Positions 5,393 through 6,218 of a stretch of 6,218 nucleotides of DNA are shown here, in pieces (positions within the stretch are counted from its first letter, which is position 1; every line of letters begins with the position of its first letter). Origin of the DNA: Nitrospirota bacterium. Lineage in GTDB: Bacteria; Nitrospirota; Thermodesulfovibrionia; Thermodesulfovibrionales; UBA1546. Location: assembly GCA_004298625.1 (NCBI GenBank), contig SCSY01000012.1:1-6218 (forward strand), given 5' to 3'. The notes under the pieces are model-generated. The model searched no databases, was not told the DNA's origin, and saw only the letters and a program-made list of their open reading frames with translations. The translations under genes were made by a program, and so were the position numbers.

Positions 5393-6218
5393 TAAGGTCG
5401 CCGGCGCTTATTTTCTTCAGCCCTCCTGATGGAAGCCGCAATATAAGCAGACCCTCATCATCTATGTCTTCTGCGACTCCGATAAAGGTTTCCCTGCCGG
5501 CAATCACCTTAACCTTCCTGCCGAGAGTTGATGAAAGATTCTTCCACTCCTCAAGCAAGGGTTTTCTTCCATCCCTTATGAGAACCTTATACCATCGCTC
5601 CATCTCTTTTAATATCTCCGCAATGAGAACAGTCCTTGATTGCATCTTGCCGAGTTCTTCTTTTATTGATGTCGCAATATCCTGAATCTCAGGAGCGAAA
5701 TCCTTAATTTTACTATTCACATTTATTCCAATGCCGATAACGGCAAATAAAATCCTATCAGGGTCTGATTTCATTTCCGTAAGTATGCCGCCCAATTTTT
5801 TATTGGAAAGCATCAGGTCATTGGGCCATTTGATTTTCACCCTAAGTCCTGTCGGAAGCGAGTCGCAACGACTTGAATTTCTTATTGCATGGGCGCAGGC
5901 TGTTGCAGCCATAATTGTGAGAAGCGTTGCGTTTTTCGGTTCGAGCTCAGGCCTCAAAATAACGCTCATATAAATATTGCTCTTCGGCGGCGAGACCCAG
6001 GTCCTTCCGAGCCTTCCCTTGCCCTTTGCTTGCCTGTCTGCAATTATAACTGTACCGTGGACAGCGCCTTTTTCTGCAAGCTCCATTGCGAGGGCGTTTG
6101 TAGAATCAATGCTCTCAAAAAAAATAATCTCCCTGCCGACAATGACGGCAGCTGGGATTAAAGCTCTTAGCTCCTCAACCGAAAACTCAGGCGCTTTCAG
6201 AAGCCTGTATCCCTTTGC
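5379..6218 (-). CDS. birA: Biotin-protein ligase, probably with DNA-binding domain (partial, 5' end outside window)
   Basis: 279 residues plus stop are visible; the minus-strand frame stays open to base 6218, so the gene begins beyond the window and the ATG at 6086 is internal. The enzyme makes biotinyl-5'-AMP and attaches biotin to a lysine of carboxyl-carrier protein. Counting from the window edge, residues 2-6 (KGYRL) match the wing end of the N-terminal helix-turn-helix of E. coli-type BirA, suggesting it also represses transcription. The catalytic domain shows ESIDSTNALA (35-44), the biotin loop GKGRLGRTW (66-74; Arg69 corresponds to E. coli Arg118), IKWPNDLML (129-137), KLGGIL (141-146; Lys141 corresponds to Lys183) and IGIGINVN (161-168). 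A small SH3-like C-terminal domain covers about 232-279. A region near 113-124 (NSSRCDSLPTG) is longer than usual and encoded by a small palindrome. Its 3' end overlaps the HD-GYP gene convergently. Confidence 0.94.
   Translation of the reverse strand, partial: AKGYRLLKAPEFSVEELRALIPAAVIVGREIIFFESIDSTNALAMELAEKGAVHGTVIIADRQAKGKGRLGRTWVSPPKSNIYMSVILRPELEPKNATLLTIMAATACAHAIRNSSRCDSLPTGLRVKIKWPNDLMLSNKKLGGILTEMKSDPDRILFAVIGIGINVNSKIKDFAPEIQDIATSIKEELGKMQSRTVLIAEILKEMERWYKVLIRDGRKPLLEEWKNLSSTLGRKVKVIAGRETFIGVAEDIDDEGLLILRLPSGGLKKISAGDLTMLR
5859..5875. repeat. Short palindrome inside birA (AGTCG-CAA-CGACT core)
   Basis: A perfect five-base inverted repeat (5861-5865 with 5869-5873) with a three-base loop is extended by one G-T wobble and one C-G pair to seven pairs. 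It lies in the stretch encoding the unusual RCDSLP residues of BirA, just before the conserved IKWPND motif. I find no second copy in this window, so calling it a member of a repeat family would be speculation. Confidence 0.4.

Noticed and set aside
5396..5412. CGCCGGCG palindrome followed by a T-rich stretch
   Set aside because: The palindrome has no room for a loop and only a very short stem would form; it also lies inside birA coding sequence.

Overview
The window (about 47% GC by eye) looks like a chromosomal stretch of a free-living, Gram-negative, non-enterobacterial bacterium with rich signal transduction. The galT-like/coaX/birA grouping, the heavy use of ATA and AGG codons, and the style of the GAF/PAS proteins remind me of Nitrospirota (Thermodesulfovibrionia-like) or neighbouring deltaproteobacterial lineages. 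This is a low-to-moderate confidence inference with no phylogenetic marker behind it. I see no tRNA, rRNA, CRISPR array, transposase or phage gene.

Layout. On the minus strand, positions 4-1772 hold a tight two-gene operon: coaX (type III pantothenate kinase) followed by a galT-family nucleotidyltransferase, overlapping by one base (TGATG). At the right edge, 5379-6218, also on the minus strand, lies birA (biotin-protein ligase). Its 5' end is outside the window, but the reading frame stays open to the edge and includes the end of a helix-turn-helix domain. Between these housekeeping genes, on the plus strand, sits a three-gene signalling operon (1875-5392): a soluble GAF-PAS protein, a two-helix membrane PAS protein, and a six-helix membrane HD-GYP cyclic-di-GMP phosphodiesterase. 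The 102-base divergent region 1773-1874 carries a strong-looking plus-strand promoter that would start transcription at the ATG of the first signalling gene. The operon's last gene runs convergently into birA with a 14-base overlap.

How the genes may work together. CoaX and BirA feed cofactor supply (CoA and biotinylated carboxylases), and the GalT-like enzyme handles sugar-nucleotide exchange. The first two signalling proteins have sensory domains and coiled coils but no kinase, GGDEF, EAL or other recognisable output. They end in almost the same C-terminal coiled-coil module, whereas the third protein has a complete HD-GYP active site. The simplest hypothesis is that the two output-less sensors modulate the phosphodiesterase or a common partner through that module.

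Nothing here proves a wholly new system. The most interesting points are the output-less sensor pair with its conserved shared tail, the threefold-repeat membrane domain of the HD-GYP protein, the probable leaderless start, and the position of the cassette between birA and coaX.
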